Source: Candidatus Agrococcus pullicola (GTDB lineage: Bacteria > Actinomycetota > Actinomycetes > Actinomycetales > Microbacteriaceae). Taken from it: a stretch of 14,988 bases of DNA. Position numbers and translations under genes: made by a program. Position 1 is the first letter of the stretch, and every line of letters starts with the position of its first letter. Below, piece after piece: positions 13,411 to 14,988 of this stretch. Where the stretch lies: assembly GCA_019115685.1 (NCBI GenBank), contig DXDC01000464.1, positions 1 through 14,988 of the forward strand, given 5' to 3'. The notes beneath the pieces were generated by a model. That model saw only the letters and a list, made by a program, of their open reading frames with translations, did no database searches and was not told the DNA's origin.

Positions 13411-14274
13411 TCACTTCAAGAGTCGTGAAAGGCGCCGATCAGCGAGGACCTTGCCGCCCGTCTGACAGGTTGCGCAGTACTCCATCGAGCGGTCTGCGAA
13501 GAACACGCTGCGCACGGTGTCGTTGCAGACAGGGCACTTCTCACCCCTGCGGGCATGCACCCGCATCCCTCCGCGCTTCGCATCCTTCAGCTTGGCTGGC
13601 GGTTTACCTGATGCCTCAATGACGGCCTTCTGCAGCGTCGTTTGCATCGCTTCGTAGAGCCGTTCGATGTCATCGTCCTCGAGTCCCGCCGCGATCGCGT
13701 AGGGAGACATGCGTGCTGCGTGCAGGATCTCGTCGGAGTAGGCATTGCCGATGCCGGCTATCACCGACTGGTCGCGCAACAGGCCTTTGATCTGCGTACG
13801 GCGCCCCGAGAGTAGTGCTGCGAACGATTCGCGGGTGAATCCGGCGTCGAATGGATCCGGCCCGAGTCGAGCGATTCCCGGCACTTCGCTCGGGTCTCGC
13901 ACCACGTATGCGGCGAGGGACTTCTTCGTCCCGGCCTCGGTGAGATCGAAACCGCTGCCATCGTCGAAGCCCATCCGCAATGCGATCGGCGACTTGCCCA
14001 GTTTGATCATCGTCGCCGGGAGCGCGTCGTACCAGCGGAGCCAGCCGGCCTTCGCAAGATGAAAGATCAGAAACTGATTGCCGCTGCATCTCAGGGAAAC
14101 GAACTTGCCATGTCTTGCGACGGCGGTGACCTTGGCCCCCGTGAGGGCATCGATGGGCGGATCGAATGTCTTCAGTGCGGAGAACGAGGTGACGTTCGCG
14201 TGAGTGATCTCGCTCCCCACGAGACGCTCACCGAGGAACACTGTCAACCCCTGGACCTCCGGCAACTCAGGCAT
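13411..14274 (-). CDS. Fpg/Nei-family DNA glycosylase
   Basis: A 287-aa base-excision repair enzyme that removes oxidised bases and nicks the strand. The N-terminus is MPELPEV, giving the catalytic Pro (Pro2 before Met removal) and Glu3. A conserved Lys is in VARHGKFVSL. The helix-two-turn-helix is in LLRDQSVIAGIGNAYSDEIL. The C-terminal zinc finger is complete: Cys247, Cys250, Cys267 and Cys270 (C-x2-C-x16-C-x2-C), followed by QTGGK. The sequence around ALKTFDPP matches an actinobacterial branch rather than classic MutM. I cannot tell 8-oxoguanine from pyrimidine specificity. The ATG at 14274 has AGGA upstream. Its stop overlaps a possible GTG start of the phosphatase gene. Confidence 0.93.
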   Translation of the reverse strand: MPELPEVQGLTVFLGERLVGSEITHANVTSFSALKTFDPPIDALTGAKVTAVARHGKFVSLRCSGNQFLIFHLAKAGWLRWYDALPATMIKLGKSPIALRMGFDDGSGFDLTEAGTKKSLAAYVVRDPSEVPGIARLGPDPFDAGFTRESFAALLSGRRTQIKGLLRDQSVIAGIGNAYSDEILHAARMSPYAIAAGLEDDDIERLYEAMQTTLQKAVIEASGKPPAKLKDAKRGGMRVHARRGEKCPVCNDTVRSVFFADRSMEYCATCQTGGKVLADRRLSRLLK

Positions 14275-14279
14275 GCCAT

Positions 14280-14690
14280 CATCCTGCCACGGGCCCCCGA
14301 CAGCGTCCGCGGGTCATGACTCGGCCAGCGACGGGCAACGATAAAGGATCGCGCCATCGGGATGGCCCTCCGAAAGTTGCGGTCGACGGCAGTTGCGGCG
14401 ACACATCATGAGGAGATGGAAAAGCCGTCCTACGTCGTGGAGTACGCTTTCCACGTATCCGGTGCACCCGGGCCTGACTAGCGACTGGAGAAGCCACCCG
14501 AGTTCGTGGTGAGGCATTCGAACACGATCTCGGTTGACGCCTCGACGTCGAAGGAGTCGCGAAACTGAGCCATGGGTTTCGCTTTCCCGCGTTTTCACGG
14601 CCGCTGTAAGTTCGGGCAATCCGCTCGGCCAGAAGTTGCCCAGGCACGAATCTGCTCCTCCGTCAGCGCCCACCGTGGCACCTCTCGTCG
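14280..14690. other. Gene-poor, possibly decayed region
   Basis: No full gene is recognisable. On the minus strand two short consecutive frames with protein-like composition appear: GTG at 14681 to a stop at 14595 (begins VPRWALTEEQIRAWATSG) and ATG at 14573 to a stop at 14478 (begins MAQFRDSFDVEASTEIVFEC), the latter with GGGAAAG upstream and a faint likeness to the start of SRPBCC/START-type proteins. Both are about 30 codons. Longer frames here look like chance frames rich in Arg and Ser. A decayed gene or two small peptides are possible; I cannot decide. Confidence 0.3.
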
Positions 14691-14707
14691 TCTACTGCAA
14701 CCTTTGA

Positions 14708-14723
14708 ACAGATGTGTATCTGT
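14708..14723. promoter_or_regulatory. Operator-like inverted repeat upstream of the terminal gene
   Basis: ACAGAT and ATCTGT form 6-bp arms around GTGT in an A+T-rich stretch. It overlaps a -35-like TTGAAC (14704-14709). A TATAGG with an upstream TGTG (14737-14746) could be the -10, though spacing to any good -35 is poor. It is a candidate regulator site about 60 bp before the next start codon. Confidence 0.3.
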
Positions 14724-14782
14724 ATTTATCAGCACTTGTGTATAGGAAGAGAAGCGGGCGAGACCGCCATAGGCTGGGGGTC

Positions 14783-14988
14783 ATGAGGCAGCGGAACTCC
14801 AAAAGCCCCGCGAAGCGCCAGATCAGATGGGCAGCGGTCTTGCAACTCGTGCAGGGGATCCTCCTGGAGTGTCTGCCCTTCTCGCCTTAGGGTTCGTACT
14901 CGCGTTGGGCATCGACTCCGAAACCGTGTCACGCGGATTCTCGTTCATCGTGCCGTTCTTCAACGAGCACCTGTTCTTGATGATGGCC
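14783..14988 (+). pseudogene. Small membrane protein gene with a frameshift, continues off the window
   Basis: From the ATG at 14783 the frame gives a basic N-terminus (MRQRNSKSPAKRQIRW) and a hydrophobic start (AAVLQLVQGILLECLPF), then hits TAG at 14888. If one base is restored at about 14881 (TTCTCGCC read as TTC CTC GCC), the protein continues without a stop to the window end: LALGFVLALGIDSETVSRG, then FSFIVPFFNEHLFLMMA. The two halves join into a continuous helix and resemble small multi-helix membrane proteins of actinobacteria of unknown function. It is either a genuine one-base deletion or a sequencing error. GGGGG precedes the ATG closely. Confidence 0.65.

Noticed and set aside
1..14988. 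CRISPR arrays, tRNA or rRNA genes, phage integrase or conjugation genes
   Set aside because: I saw no regularly spaced repeats, no cloverleaf-like sequence and no such proteins.

Overview
The window is G+C-rich DNA, probably from an actinobacterium. The support is the codon use, IS3-family elements of types I associate with actinobacteria, a short actinobacterial-type tyrosine phosphatase, a GPP34-family protein, and a compatible-solute transporter with an acidic, Gly/Asp-rich lipoprotein. I cannot name the species. A Micrococcales-type organism is a guess.

Region 1 (1-1153, +) is the 3' part of an amidase-signature hydrolase that enters from the left. Its stop codon is the first triplet of an IS end. 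Region 2 (1151-2645) holds a 5' remnant of one IS3-family element, abutted by a second IS3-family element in the opposite orientation. The transposase of the second element has Asn and Gln where the second Asp and the Glu of the DD(35)E triad should be. Region 3 (2641-5816) is accessory cargo: a GPP34-like gene cut short by the IS, a short membrane protein resembling the small multidrug efflux family, a MerR regulator, a TetR regulator, and a divergent alpha/beta hydrolase. A MerR-type promoter (-35 and -10 separated by 19 bp, with the spacer covered by a perfect inverted repeat) lies at the very end of the merR gene and reads into the membrane-protein and GPP34 genes. Region 4 (about 5831-7103, -) is a third IS3-like element whose DDE motif looks intact. 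It is followed by about 330 bp with nothing I recognise.

Region 5 (7431-10847, -) is a complete glycine betaine/compatible-solute ABC importer operon of OpuA type: ATPase with CBS domains, then permease, then substrate-binding lipoprotein. It has a plausible promoter and a strong terminator hairpin. Region 6 (10997-14274) looks like ordinary chromosome: a DUF1801 protein (-), a PQQ-propeller-like lipoprotein (+), and an Fpg/Nei DNA glycosylase followed by an overlapping or closely linked tyrosine-phosphatase-like protein (-). Region 7 (14275-14988) is mostly gene-poor and possibly decayed. It ends in a small membrane-protein gene (+) that carries a one-base frameshift and runs off the window.

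The most interesting part is the IS-bounded stretch from 1151 to about 7103. It contains a MerR-controlled efflux/GPP34 cassette that appears to be decaying, and a TetR/hydrolase pair whose shared 30-bp intergenic region lacks ribosome binding sites on both sides.
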